The notes under the pieces: generated by a model
Database searches by the model: none
What the model was told of the DNA's origin: nothing
Seen by the model: only the letters and a program-made list of their open reading frames with translations
Program-made: the position numbers and the translations under genes
Assembly: GCF_030551255.1 (NCBI RefSeq)
Contig: NZ_CP130630.1
Location: forward strand, 5,499,501-5,563,500
DNA: 64,000 nt
Direction of reading: 5' to 3'
From: Streptomyces sp. NL15-2K
GTDB taxonomy: Bacteria; Actinomycetota; Actinomycetes; Streptomycetales; Streptomycetaceae
In this document: positions 15,752 through 23,948 of the stretch, one piece after another
How positions within the stretch are numbered: position 1 is the stretch's first letter
Layout of the letters: every line of letters begins with the position of its first letter

Positions 15752-16049
15752 GACTGATCCCCAGAGTGCGCGACTAAGGACGGATATATCCCAGCTGAGC
15801 GATAATTGACTCGTCATCACTAAGTCGAGGGCTCGCCAATCACTCTATGGCGTTGGTGATCGGGCCGTACCGTTCGGCCTACGTCCCTCTGCCCAGACTA
15901 CGTCGGGCAGAGCCCGATTGCGCGGTGAGCGCGGCCTGCCAATTGTCTGGTGGGGACAAGTCGTAGGGACTGGTGGCCTCGCCGCCACGAATGGCGAGGC
16001 TATCAGTCTGGCTTGGCCATGCCAGATGAGCACACGGAGCGCTGGAGGT

Positions 16050-17765
16050 CTACCGGCGCTGTCGGTGCTGCTGTTCGGTAGGCGATGAAGTCACCGCCGG
16101 GATCCGACCGATTCCGGTCTGCTGAGCGGGGGTCGAGCCTGCCATGGTCGACTGCAGGCGGGCGGCTTCGGCGCGGCGGTTTGGCGCTGGGTTTCGGCCG
16201 GTGTGCTGAATGCGGGTGATGAGGACGCGGGCGGGTTGGCGGGCGGTGGTCAGTTCGCGCTGGGCAGCGGCTTCCTTGAGGAGTTGGTGGGGTTGGTGAC
16301 CGCGGGCTTCGGCGTCGGCGAGGACGGTGGCGAGCGCGGGCCAGGCCGGGTCGGCGAGGATGCGCTCGGCGTGGTCGGGGACTGCTGCTCGTACGTCGCT
16401 GGCCAGAACGCGGCGGGCTTCCTCCTTGGGCGGCCGGGCTGTGAGTTCGGCGAGCGTCGGGGCGAGAGCGCGGTCGGCGGCTGTCTGGAGGTGCTGGACG
16501 GCTTGGCGGGCGGCGTCGGCCTGGTGGGCGTGGTTCTTCGCTTCGTGCCAGCGCCCGGCGACGATGGCGGCCCAGACGAGGGCTGCGATCAGGGCGGCCA
16601 GTGCGCTGCCGTCGGGGCCGGTGGCGGTGTGGACGATGTCGCGTGCCGCGCTGCGCAGGGCGTGGGCGGCACGGTCTTCCGCCCGGATCTGGGACCGCTG
16701 GGCCCGGGCGAACGCCTTGGAGGCGGCCTGGAGTTCGGCGTGCAGATTGGCGGGTGCCTTTTGGGCGGTGGCTTCCAGCAGTTCGCCGAGGGCGGTGATG
16801 TGGGCCTGGGCATGGGTGTCGTCGGCGAGGTCGGTGTGGAGGGTGTCGAGGGCGTCGGTGGCTTGGTGCCACGGGGTGTTTGGGTGGTTGCGGCGGGCGG
16901 TGGGGTGTTCTTCGGGCCGGCTGGATTCGAGGCGGGCCTTGATTTTGGGCAGGGAGAGGTCGGGGGAGATCTTGCTTCCGGGGTGGTAGATCTGCTCGCC
17001 GGCCTCGTTGACGTCGCCGGGGCGGCCGACTGCGTATCCCAGGAGGTCGCCTGACGGGCCGCGCCGGACCTGGACCTCGATGCCGCCGGCTTCGAGGTAG
17101 GTGATGAATTCCTCGGCGTTGGTCACGTGGGGGATGGCGGCACGGATGCGGTCCTGGAGCCACTCGGGGCTGGGCTGTTCCCAGCCGAGGCGTTCGGCCT
17201 TGTGCATCTCGGCCTGGGTAGGGCGGCGGGCGCCGGTGCGGTCGCCCTTCTTCAGGCGGCGCAGCCCGTAGTCCTTCTCGATCGCGCGGCAGGCGTCGCC
17301 GACGCGGATGCCGCTGTCGTGGAGCTTGGGGCGGCGTCCGTCTTCGCGGACGGTGGTGGCGAGGATGTGGATGTGGTCGTCGGCGTGGCGGACGGCGATC
17401 CAGCGGCAGGCCAGGTCGTCACCGGCCGGAGCGATGCCGGCGGCCTGGACGATGCGCTGGGCGATCTCGGCCCACTCGGTGTCGGAGAGGTAGCGGTCCT
17501 CTGGGGCGGCGCGGACCGGGCAGTGCCAGACGTGGTCGGTGACCAGCTTGCCGAACTCGCTGTTGCGCAAGGAGACCGGCTCGTCGAGGTAGCAGCCGAG
17601 TTCGGTGAGGGTGGCGTTCTCGTCGCGGCCGGGGTCGGGCATGCCGAGCATCGCGAAGCCGGCCACGATGTGCGGGTCGAAGTGCTCGTCGTGGGTTCCG
17701 CGGCCGTAGAGGTAGGCGAGCAGGCCCCGGGTGTTGGTCCCGGCGGGCTTGATGGCGGCGATCAC
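16050..17765 (-). CDS. relaxase/mobilization nuclease (MobA/VirD2-type)
   Basis: This 571-aa relaxase has the HUH metal-binding motif in RHADDHIHIL (H127, H131, H133) inside the N-terminal nuclease domain. It is followed by DGRRPKLHDSGIRVGDACRAIE and a region with EEFITYLEAGGIEVQVRRGPSG. The C-terminal 300 residues are Ala/Arg-rich helical sequence. It nicks oriT and pilots the transferred strand. It lies 5 bp after mobC and is probably translated from the same message. With no TraB/FtsK or type IV secretion gene in the window, transfer would need a helper. The 1-kb antisense open frames over this gene are composition artefacts. Confidence 0.88.
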   Translation of the reverse strand: MIAAIKPAGTNTRGLLAYLYGRGTHDEHFDPHIVAGFAMLGMPDPGRDENATLTELGCYLDEPVSLRNSEFGKLVTDHVWHCPVRAAPEDRYLSDTEWAEIAQRIVQAAGIAPAGDDLACRWIAVRHADDHIHILATTVREDGRRPKLHDSGIRVGDACRAIEKDYGLRRLKKGDRTGARRPTQAEMHKAERLGWEQPSPEWLQDRIRAAIPHVTNAEEFITYLEAGGIEVQVRRGPSGDLLGYAVGRPGDVNEAGEQIYHPGSKISPDLSLPKIKARLESSRPEEHPTARRNHPNTPWHQATDALDTLHTDLADDTHAQAHITALGELLEATAQKAPANLHAELQAASKAFARAQRSQIRAEDRAAHALRSAARDIVHTATGPDGSALAALIAALVWAAIVAGRWHEAKNHAHQADAARQAVQHLQTAADRALAPTLAELTARPPKEEARRVLASDVRAAVPDHAERILADPAWPALATVLADAEARGHQPHQLLKEAAAQRELTTARQPARVLITRIQHTGRNPAPNRRAEAARLQSTMAGSTPAQQTGIGRIPAVTSSPTEQQHRQRR

Positions 17766-17770
17766 GCTGT

Positions 17771-18496
17771 TCAGACCTCCTCCGGGTCGGCGGGCTGGTG
17801 CAGGGCCTCGGCGATCAGCTCCAGCAGGTGGTGGAGTTCGTCGAGGCGCTGACGTATCTCGGGTGGGGTGTGGTCGCTGTTGAGGGCGCGGGCGATCTGG
17901 TTGACGTTGACGCCGATCCGGTTGAGCTGGCGCAGAACACGAGCACGGAACATGTGTGTGCGGCGGCGGTCCTCGGACAGGGGCAGGTTGGCGGTGAACC
18001 GGCCGGTGATAAAGGCGAGGACGATGTCGGCGGCGAAGCCGGAGTCGCCCTTGTAGCCGTGCTCGGCAGCGGCCTCCTGGAGACGGGCTCGTTGGTCGCC
18101 GGTGAAGCGCAGCGGGCCGACACGGTCGTTGCGCTTGGTGCCGGTGAAGCGGCGGATCGTGGGCTGCACGCTCTGCACGGCAGGCTCGCCGACGACGACG
18201 GCTGCGCTGTCTTTGGGGCGCAGGACGGCTCGCTGGACGGAGTGAAGCGTGTCCAGGTCGGAGCCGCCCTCGGCTCCGACCCTCTGGTCCGGCGCCCCCT
18301 GGCGCTGGGCCGTCTCCGCCACCCCCGGGGCGGAGACTCCCGAAGTCCGGCCTTGAGTCGGACTCGCGGTACTACTGGCTCCGCCAGGGGCTGCCTGTCC
18401 GAACGCCTGCCGCAAACGCCCCGTCAGCGTAGGGGACTTCTCTTGAGGCAGCGGCTCGTCGGGAGTGCGGTCGGAGCGGTGCGGGGCATGTGTCAC
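17771..18496 (-). CDS. mobC: MobC-type relaxosome accessory protein
   Basis: This 241-aa protein starts at GTG 18496, 9 nt after GGAG; the frame further upstream to 18640 is poor. The N-terminal half is disordered and Pro/Gln-rich. The C-terminal half has the MobC features RVGPLRFTGDQRARLQEAA, FAADIVLAFITGRF and VLRQLNRIGVNVNQIARALN, followed by a helical end. MobC proteins help open oriT DNA for the relaxase, which is encoded immediately downstream. The hairpin and repeats just upstream (18614-18660) are candidate oriT sequences. Confidence 0.82.
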   Translation of the reverse strand: MTHAPHRSDRTPDEPLPQEKSPTLTGRLRQAFGQAAPGGASSTASPTQGRTSGVSAPGVAETAQRQGAPDQRVGAEGGSDLDTLHSVQRAVLRPKDSAAVVVGEPAVQSVQPTIRRFTGTKRNDRVGPLRFTGDQRARLQEAAAEHGYKGDSGFAADIVLAFITGRFTANLPLSEDRRRTHMFRARVLRQLNRIGVNVNQIARALNSDHTPPEIRQRLDELHHLLELIAEALHQPADPEEV

Positions 18497-18613
18497 GGGC
18501 GGTTCTCCAGAAGGGGCGGGGCAGGCGCGTCGACGGCGAAGGGCTGGCTGAGTGTTGGTGGCCGGCGCGCCATCCACAGGTGTGGATAAGCGGCTGCAAG
18601 TGGGACGCTGGCC

Positions 18614-18643
18614 GGGGTGACCGGAAGGGGTTCCGGTCACCCC
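18614..18643. repeat. hairpin upstream of mobC (terminator or oriT candidate)
   Basis: GGGGTGACCGGAA (18614-18626) pairs with TTCCGGTCACCCC (18631-18643) around GGGG, and a third half-site TTCCGGTCA follows at about 18651, reaching the stop codon of the DUF2637 gene. It may terminate that gene or be the relaxase nick region, since oriT usually sits just upstream of mobC. Confidence 0.5.
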
Positions 18644-18656
18644 ACAGGGATTCCGG

Positions 18657-19496
18657 TCAGCCGCTGTCCGGACCGGTCTCGGCGGCGGCTTCTATTTCGG
18701 GCCGGAGGATCTCCATCACCTCGGTCTGCCGCTCACTGCCGATCGTCAACTCCCTGTCCTTAACTGCCTTCCGGAGAAGGGACCGGCTGAGCGTGCCGTG
18801 CTCAGCGAGGGCGATATGACCGATCTCCACGAGCTCCGCGAGCGTGGCCTTTGGCGGACGGCCACCGCGCGGCTTGCTCTCCGAAACCACGGGCGGTCGT
18901 TCCGTCGGCTGGACGGATCCGACGGCCGGAGGCTCAGTGGGCCGGACCGGCTCAGCCGGTGGCTCGGCGGGCGCGGTGACCGGTGGTATCGGCGCCTGGA
19001 CGGGCGCGTTGTCCGAGTGGTCGACGAGCTGGTGGATCTGCCGCATCAGGACGCCGAAGGCCAGCAGCGCGGCGGTCGGGGGAACCGCGGCGACCACGTA
19101 GTCGAGCATGGGCACGGTGCCTGCATTGCCTGTGCCGTTGACCCCGGCCACGTTGAGCGCGATGGAGCCGACCGATCCAGTGGCGGTGAGGACGATGGCC
19201 CAGCCGTCGGTCATCCGGCGCAGGCCCGCGCGGAACATGAGCAGTTCGCCCGCGACGATGAATGCGTCCAGGGTCGCCGGCCAGGCCCACTGGCGGACCG
19301 GGGAGCTCTTGAGACCGTGCTGTCCGGCGACCTGAGCGAGATGCGCGTACGACAGCCAGAACCCGCCGGCGGTGAGCGCCACAATGACGACTCCCGCCGC
19401 GACGAGCGCGTACCGCTCGGCGGCCTGCTTGGTCGTCATCGGCCGCCCTTCGTTAGGGCGATGGTCCCGGTGGGTGGGTGTGGAGAGGATGGTCAA
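18657..19496 (-). CDS. DUF2637 membrane protein (SpdB-like transfer/spread protein)
   Basis: This 279-aa protein has four hydrophobic segments in its first half: YALVAAGVVIVALTAGGFWL, WPATLDAFIVAGELLMFRAG, WAIVLTATGSVGSIALNVAG and the segment around LDYVVAAVPPTAALLAFGVL. The pattern is that of DUF2637, a family found on actinobacterial plasmids and integrative elements and related in context to Spd proteins that aid intramycelial spread. The second half is Pro/Glu-rich and ends with a helix-turn-helix-like segment (LAELVEIGHIALAEHGTLSR). TTG 19496 has AGGAG 9 nt upstream; ATG 19439 is an alternative. It lies between the DUF3631 and mobC genes. Confidence 0.75.
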   Translation of the reverse strand: MTILSTPTHRDHRPNEGRPMTTKQAAERYALVAAGVVIVALTAGGFWLSYAHLAQVAGQHGLKSSPVRQWAWPATLDAFIVAGELLMFRAGLRRMTDGWAIVLTATGSVGSIALNVAGVNGTGNAGTVPMLDYVVAAVPPTAALLAFGVLMRQIHQLVDHSDNAPVQAPIPPVTAPAEPPAEPVRPTEPPAVGSVQPTERPPVVSESKPRGGRPPKATLAELVEIGHIALAEHGTLSRSLLRKAVKDRELTIGSERQTEVMEILRPEIEAAAETGPDSG

Positions 19497-19886
19497 GCGG
19501 GGTTCTCCTGGGGTGATGGCGTGGTCCGTCTTTGCCGTCTTGGCCGTTGCAAGCGCAGGTCAGGGCCGGTACGGCAGCAGGGCCGGTGTTCCGTCCTGGC
19601 GGCGTTGACGCGTCTTGGGGCACGCACGGGCAGTGGAGCTGCGGTTCGGTGGCCGTGGACGGATCGCATCCGTCTTACCGTCCCGGCCGCATGCGCTGTG
19701 GCCTGCGGCGATACGGCGAGGACGCCCGGGACGACACAAGACGGATCAGGGCAGCGTTCTGTTGGTGGCAGCGCGTTCTTCATGATCGCGTTGCCGTCTT
19801 GCCCCCGGTTTCCGTCCCAGCCGCATGCGTTTGACCTGCGACATCACGGCCGGGACGGCAGGGACGGTCACCAGGGGAGGCGGTGC
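19497..19886. other. 390-bp non-coding stretch with short repeats
   Basis: There is no credible gene here. TTGCCGTCTTG occurs at 19532-19542 and 19791-19801, CCGCATGCG occurs twice, and several further CCGTCTT, CCGTCC and GGACGG hexamer-like words are scattered through it. It sits just downstream of the DUF3631 gene, a place where replication or regulatory repeats could lie. No stronger assignment is possible. Confidence 0.4.
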
Positions 19887-21146
19887 TCAGCCCGAGGCGG
19901 GGGCTGGCTCGGCGTTCACTGAGTGAACGGTGGGGCAGTAGCGCCGCCACGCGTCGAGGAACTTGTTGCGCATGTAGCCCTTGCGCTGGGTTCCGTCGGC
20001 GAGGCGGACGTTGCCGGGCTTGATGTCGTACCGGCGCAGCATCGCCGCCAGTTCGCGGGCGGTCAGCCCGTTGCGGCCCCATTCCGCCCACGGGCTCTCG
20101 GCGTTCTGCCGCAGGTGGTGCAGCAGCTCGTCGGTGGAGAGGCTGTCGACCTCGCGCTGGGCGACGAAGACCCTGCGGATGTCGGCGAGGATCCGGGCCT
20201 CGCCGGGCTGGTCCTCCTCCGCCTCGATCTCCGCAGCCACCATCCCCGCACACGCCTCGCGGGTACGGCGGGGCCAGGACCCGGCGGCGAGGTCGGCCAC
20301 GATGATCAAGGGCTCCCAGGTGTCGGCAGCCCGGTCCTCCACTGGCATGTCCGGCTCCAGATCCGCCGCCTCGTTCAGCAGCGGCCTGGCCCAGGCGGCG
20401 ATGCGGTCCCGCAGATCATGGAGCCCTGGGATGTCCCGGCGGGAGCGGAAGGGCTTGACGCTCTCCCCCTCCGCCCGACGCCGCATCCGGATGACCACGG
20501 ACCGGTCCATGATCGTGTCAGGCAGGTCGCCGATCCCCGCGAGGGCCGCCATGGCGAAGGTGGCGAACCGGTGGGGTGTGTGGTCGTTGCCGACGACCCG
20601 GGTGACGTAGCGGTTGCGCTGGTGGCCTGCGTTGAGCAGGCCGCGCATCTCCTCGTTCTTCTCCGCCTGCTTCGGCGTGCCGAAGATCGTGTCCGCCTCG
20701 TCCACCAGGAGCGTGGGCGGCTCCTCGGTGATCGAGCGGAAGACCGCCGCCGGGGTGGTGTTGATGGTGAGCATCGGCTCGTTGACCGTTTCGGTCAGCA
20801 CGTCCAGAAGCCGCGACTTACCGCACCGCTTCGCCGGCCCCACCACCGCCAGACGCGGCGCGTGCTGCCACGCGGGCTGCAAATGCGTCGCCGCCACCCA
20901 CAACGTGACCGCATCCAGCGCCTCCGGTGAGGGCAGGATCACAAACTTGGCTATCTGCGCTCGGAGTTCATCCAGCAACGCCGAGCCATGCGTCGGCTCC
21001 GGATCCGGAGGCGTGTCCGAGAGCTCGGCGGCTTCGACCGGCGCGGTGTTCTCGGGTTCGCGCTGGCTAGCGCTGCCCGGCACCGCGACCGGCGGCCAGT
21101 CGGCGGAACTAGGCGCGGAATAGGACGCGGGCGTCTCAGGTTGCAC
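19887..21146 (-). CDS. DUF3631 ATPase (element replication/maintenance protein)
   Basis: This 419-aa protein starts at GTG 21146, 7 nt after AGGAG. A disordered N-terminus of about 50 residues precedes a P-loop domain with Walker A GPAKRCGKS (103-111) and Walker B PTLLVDEAD. A DUF3631 C-terminal region follows, with GYVTR-like motif RYVTRVVGNDHTPHRF, DTIMDRSVVIRMRRR and winged-helix-like GLTARELAAMLRRYDI. Such proteins resemble primase/helicase ATPases and are conserved in actinobacterial integrative elements, probably for replication of the excised circle. Gene order with DUF2637, mobC and relaxase supports this. Confidence 0.82.
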   Translation of the reverse strand: MQPETPASYSAPSSADWPPVAVPGSASQREPENTAPVEAAELSDTPPDPEPTHGSALLDELRAQIAKFVILPSPEALDAVTLWVAATHLQPAWQHAPRLAVVGPAKRCGKSRLLDVLTETVNEPMLTINTTPAAVFRSITEEPPTLLVDEADTIFGTPKQAEKNEEMRGLLNAGHQRNRYVTRVVGNDHTPHRFATFAMAALAGIGDLPDTIMDRSVVIRMRRRAEGESVKPFRSRRDIPGLHDLRDRIAAWARPLLNEAADLEPDMPVEDRAADTWEPLIIVADLAAGSWPRRTREACAGMVAAEIEAEEDQPGEARILADIRRVFVAQREVDSLSTDELLHHLRQNAESPWAEWGRNGLTARELAAMLRRYDIKPGNVRLADGTQRKGYMRNKFLDAWRRYCPTVHSVNAEPAPASG

Positions 21147-21382
21147 TGGGCGGCTCCTCTTCCTGCGGCGCCGGGCATGCAGGCCCGGCGGGCGCGGGTC
21201 GTTCGCGGGGATGCGGGCGGTGGAGTGTGTTGGGCCTCCGGCGGTGACGCGCCGGGGGCTCACCCGTTTCTCGTGGGCTGTCGGCAACGGCCGGGGAACA
21301 GGGACAGTACGTCCACCCCTGGCAACAGTCCAGCGTTTCTGTGTCAGCTCAGCGCAGAACCGTTTGCTACGCGGCCGCCCCT

Positions 21383-21613
21383 TCACGCAGCCAGCCCCAG
21401 CAGATCAAGCAGATCCGCGGTCACCACTCGGTAGGCGTTGCCCAGCCTCAGCACCTTGCACGGATACTCACCCCGCTTGGCCAACTCGTACCCCTTGCTC
21501 CGCCCGAGCCCCAGAGCACGGTTACTGGTATCCAGGTCAATAGCCACGGGAAGGGCGAGAAGCTCTTCCCGACTCATCCCCTTCGACCGACCGTCCGTCA
21601 CGTCTTCGCGCAT
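21383..21613 (-). CDS. excisionase/helix-turn-helix DNA-binding protein
   Basis: This 76-aa protein contains LLALPVAIDLDTSNRALGLG, RSKGYELAKRGEYPCKVLRL and GNAYRVVTADLLDLLGL, the MerR/excisionase-type helix-turn-helix used by Xis proteins of Streptomyces elements. ATG 21613 has AAGGGG about 9 nt upstream. A longer frame to 21694 is possible but adds Cys-rich sequence without a ribosome binding site. It is divergent from the XRE-integrase operon, a typical control arrangement for integration versus excision. Confidence 0.8.
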   Translation of the reverse strand: MREDVTDGRSKGMSREELLALPVAIDLDTSNRALGLGRSKGYELAKRGEYPCKVLRLGNAYRVVTADLLDLLGLAA

Positions 21614-21699
21614 GCAGTGCGCCCCTTCGGTACAGCCCTCGGCGAACGTGCCCATCACGTCCGGCTCCAGGCGTATACCAACAAGGATGACCAAGCTAA

Positions 21700-21716
21700 T
21701 GTGTCTTCATGACACA
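21700..21716. promoter_or_regulatory. small dyad overlapping the XRE start codon
   Basis: TGTGTC (21700-21705) and GACACA (21711-21716) form an inverted repeat that covers the ATG at 21709, between the divergent xis and XRE/integrase genes. It is a plausible autoregulatory operator. The arms are only 6 bp. Confidence 0.4.
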
Positions 21717-22389
21717 ACACGGTTTGGATGCTGAAGAGGACGACGTCCCGGAGTGGGCGGATCGGATCAAAGCCAACATGGCCGGCGAAGTCCGGCGGAG
21801 AAGGAAGGCAATGGGATGGAGCGCACAGGACCTGGCAGACCAGTGCGAGCGGCTCGGGCATCCCATCCCACGCAACGTGATCGCCAACATGGAATCCGGA
21901 CGCCGGGCCAACCTCCCCCTGGTGGACGTCATGGTCCTGGCCGCCGCCCTGGAGACCTACCCGGTCTGCTTGATCTTCCCGGTCGGCTACGTCGAGAAGA
22001 CCCAGGAACTCCCCTTCCAGGACCTCATCCCCACCTGGGACGCCCTACGGCGCTTCACCGGCGAGCAGGAGGTGCCCGGCCGCGACCCTGGCCTGGTCGC
22101 CGACTTCGAGCACCACGCCAGCCTCGTACAAACCGCCCTCGCCGCGCTCGAAGAGGAAGAACGCGCGAGGTTCGCAGCCAAGACCGCCACCAGCCGCGCC
22201 CAGCAGGAAGAAGCCGAGCGCAAGCGGACCAAGTACGCGGACGAGGCCATCTCCGCCAAGTACAACCTTCGCCACCTCCGCCGCCGACTCCGCGAGGAGG
22301 GCGCCACCCCACCCGACCTGCCACCCGCACTGGGCGACGTCGACCCGCCCGAACCCGAACCCAACACCACCCCGGAGGAACGTCTTTGA
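21709..22389 (+). CDS. XRE-family regulator of the element
   Basis: This 226-aa protein has a helix-turn-helix at about residues 22-75 (MAGEVRRRRKAMGWSAQDLA, then IPRNVIANMESGRR and LVDVMVLAAAL). A linker and a long charged coiled-coil region follow (EEEERARFAAKTATSRAQQEEAERKR split over about 60 residues), then a Pro-rich tail. Regulators of this form commonly sit directly upstream of integrase in Streptomyces elements. Its stop codon overlaps the integrase start by 3-4 bp, so the two are translationally coupled and regulator and integrase levels are linked. Confidence 0.85.
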   Translation: MTQHGLDAEEDDVPEWADRIKANMAGEVRRRRKAMGWSAQDLADQCERLGHPIPRNVIANMESGRRANLPLVDVMVLAAALETYPVCLIFPVGYVEKTQELPFQDLIPTWDALRRFTGEQEVPGRDPGLVADFEHHASLVQTALAALEEEERARFAAKTATSRAQQEEAERKRTKYADEAISAKYNLRHLRRRLREEGATPPDLPPALGDVDPPEPEPNTTPEERL

Positions 22390-23924
22390 AGGGCTCCACC
22401 CACCGCCGCTGCTACTGCCGCGACCCCAAGACCGGCAAACCGCTCGGCAAGAGGTGCCCCAAGCTCTCCAGCCGCAAGCACGGCTCGTACTCCATACGCC
22501 AGGAACTCCCACCCCGCGAGGACGGCACCCGCCGTTCCTTCAATCGCGCCGGCTACGAGACCCTGAAGGCCGCCCAGGCGGACCTCGACCACGTCCGCTC
22601 CCTGCTCGCCCTGGCGGACAAGGACGACCCGGACCTCCTCCAGCGCCTCGTAGCCATGCTGGAGGAGGTCGCGGACGAGAAAGCTCCGCTGCCGGCCATC
22701 GAGGAGACCCAACGCCGCCTGAGGGCGGGCCTGGCCCTCCGCGGCAGCCTCACGGTCGGCGAGTGGCTCGACCAGTGGTTCGCCGCGAAGAAGCGTCGCA
22801 AAACCACGCTCAACGGCTACGCGTCCCACATCCGCGTCCACCTGAAGCCCCGCATCGGGCAAGTTCGCCTCGACCGCCTCAACGTCGGCCACCTGGTGGA
22901 GATGTTCGACGCGATCGCCGACGAGAACGAGGTCATCACGGCCGAGAACGAAGCCCGCCGCGAGCAGATCGCCCGCTGCAAGCCGAGCAAGCCCGGACGC
23001 CCCGTCGGAGCCGAGCGGAAGCTGCTCGCGGCCGAACGGGCCAAGCTGGCGGAGATGAAGCCGTTCCGCAAGACAACCGGCCCGGCCAGTCGTCAGGCGA
23101 TCCGCCGCACTCTCCGCGCGGCTCTCAACTCCGCGATTGCCCAGCAGCTGATCACCTTCAACCCGGCGTCCCACGTCGAGTTGGAGTCAGGCAGGCGTCC
23201 GAAGCCCCTGCTGTGGACGGAAGAGCGAGTTCGGCGGTGGCGCGAGACGGGCAAGATCCCTGGGACCGTCATGGTGTGGACGCCGCAGCAGTTCGGCGCT
23301 TTCCTCGACGCAGCCGAGGGCAACCGCCTGTACGCAATCTTCCACCTAATGGGCACCCGTGGCCTCCGTCGTGGCGAGGCAGTCGGCCAGGACTGGCACG
23401 AGATCGACCTCGACGTCGGCCTCATCACGCCCGCCAAGGAGATCGTGGTGGACGGCTGGGACACGTACGAGTCCGAGCCGAAGACGGATGGCAGCGCCAG
23501 CACGATCGCCCTGGACAGCTTGAACATCGCAGCCCTGCGCGAGCACCGCGCCCGCCAGCTGAAGGAGCGGGAGAAATGGGGTGACGCCTGGCAGGACACC
23601 GGCAAGGTGTTCACCCAGGAGAACGGCGCCTGGCTCCACCCCGAGACCGCGTCGGAGACCTTCCGGCAGATCCTGGCCCGCACTGACCTACCGCCGATTA
23701 CCCTTCGTGATCTACGTCACGTGTCGGCAACCCTCACCCATGGCGGCGGCGGCGACCTCCACACGATCAAGGAAACGCTTCGCCACTCCACGATCACGCT
23801 GACCTCGGACACCTACACGAGCTTGCTCCCCGAGGTCGACCAGGCAGCCGCTGAAGCAGCGGTCCGGCTAGTGCCACGCGCCCGCCCTGGCAAGGCCGCA
23901 GAAATAAATCAGGCCACATCATAA
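22386..23924 (+). CDS. int: tyrosine site-specific integrase
   Basis: This 512-aa tyrosine recombinase starts at TTG 22386 with GGAGGA 6 nt upstream, overlapping the XRE stop. The N-terminus carries Cys/Lys-rich HRRCYCRDPKTGKPLGKRCP, followed by an SAM-like DNA-binding domain (LTVGEWLDQWFAAKKRRKTT). The catalytic domain contains GTRGLRRGEAVGQDW (first Arg), LRDLRHVSATLTHGG (second Arg), RHSTITLTSDTYTSLLPE and the nucleophile Tyr in DTYTS. The first His of the usual HxxRH box is Arg here (RDLRH). It would recombine the tRNA-Lys att site. Unusually for such elements, it lies about 3.3 kb from the nearest att core, with three cargo genes between. Confidence 0.9.
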   Translation: MKGSTHRRCYCRDPKTGKPLGKRCPKLSSRKHGSYSIRQELPPREDGTRRSFNRAGYETLKAAQADLDHVRSLLALADKDDPDLLQRLVAMLEEVADEKAPLPAIEETQRRLRAGLALRGSLTVGEWLDQWFAAKKRRKTTLNGYASHIRVHLKPRIGQVRLDRLNVGHLVEMFDAIADENEVITAENEARREQIARCKPSKPGRPVGAERKLLAAERAKLAEMKPFRKTTGPASRQAIRRTLRAALNSAIAQQLITFNPASHVELESGRRPKPLLWTEERVRRWRETGKIPGTVMVWTPQQFGAFLDAAEGNRLYAIFHLMGTRGLRRGEAVGQDWHEIDLDVGLITPAKEIVVDGWDTYESEPKTDGSASTIALDSLNIAALREHRARQLKEREKWGDAWQDTGKVFTQENGAWLHPETASETFRQILARTDLPPITLRDLRHVSATLTHGGGGDLHTIKETLRHSTITLTSDTYTSLLPEVDQAAAEAAVRLVPRARPGKAAEINQATS

Positions 23925-23948
23925 GAAAAACCGCGCAGCATTGCTGTC

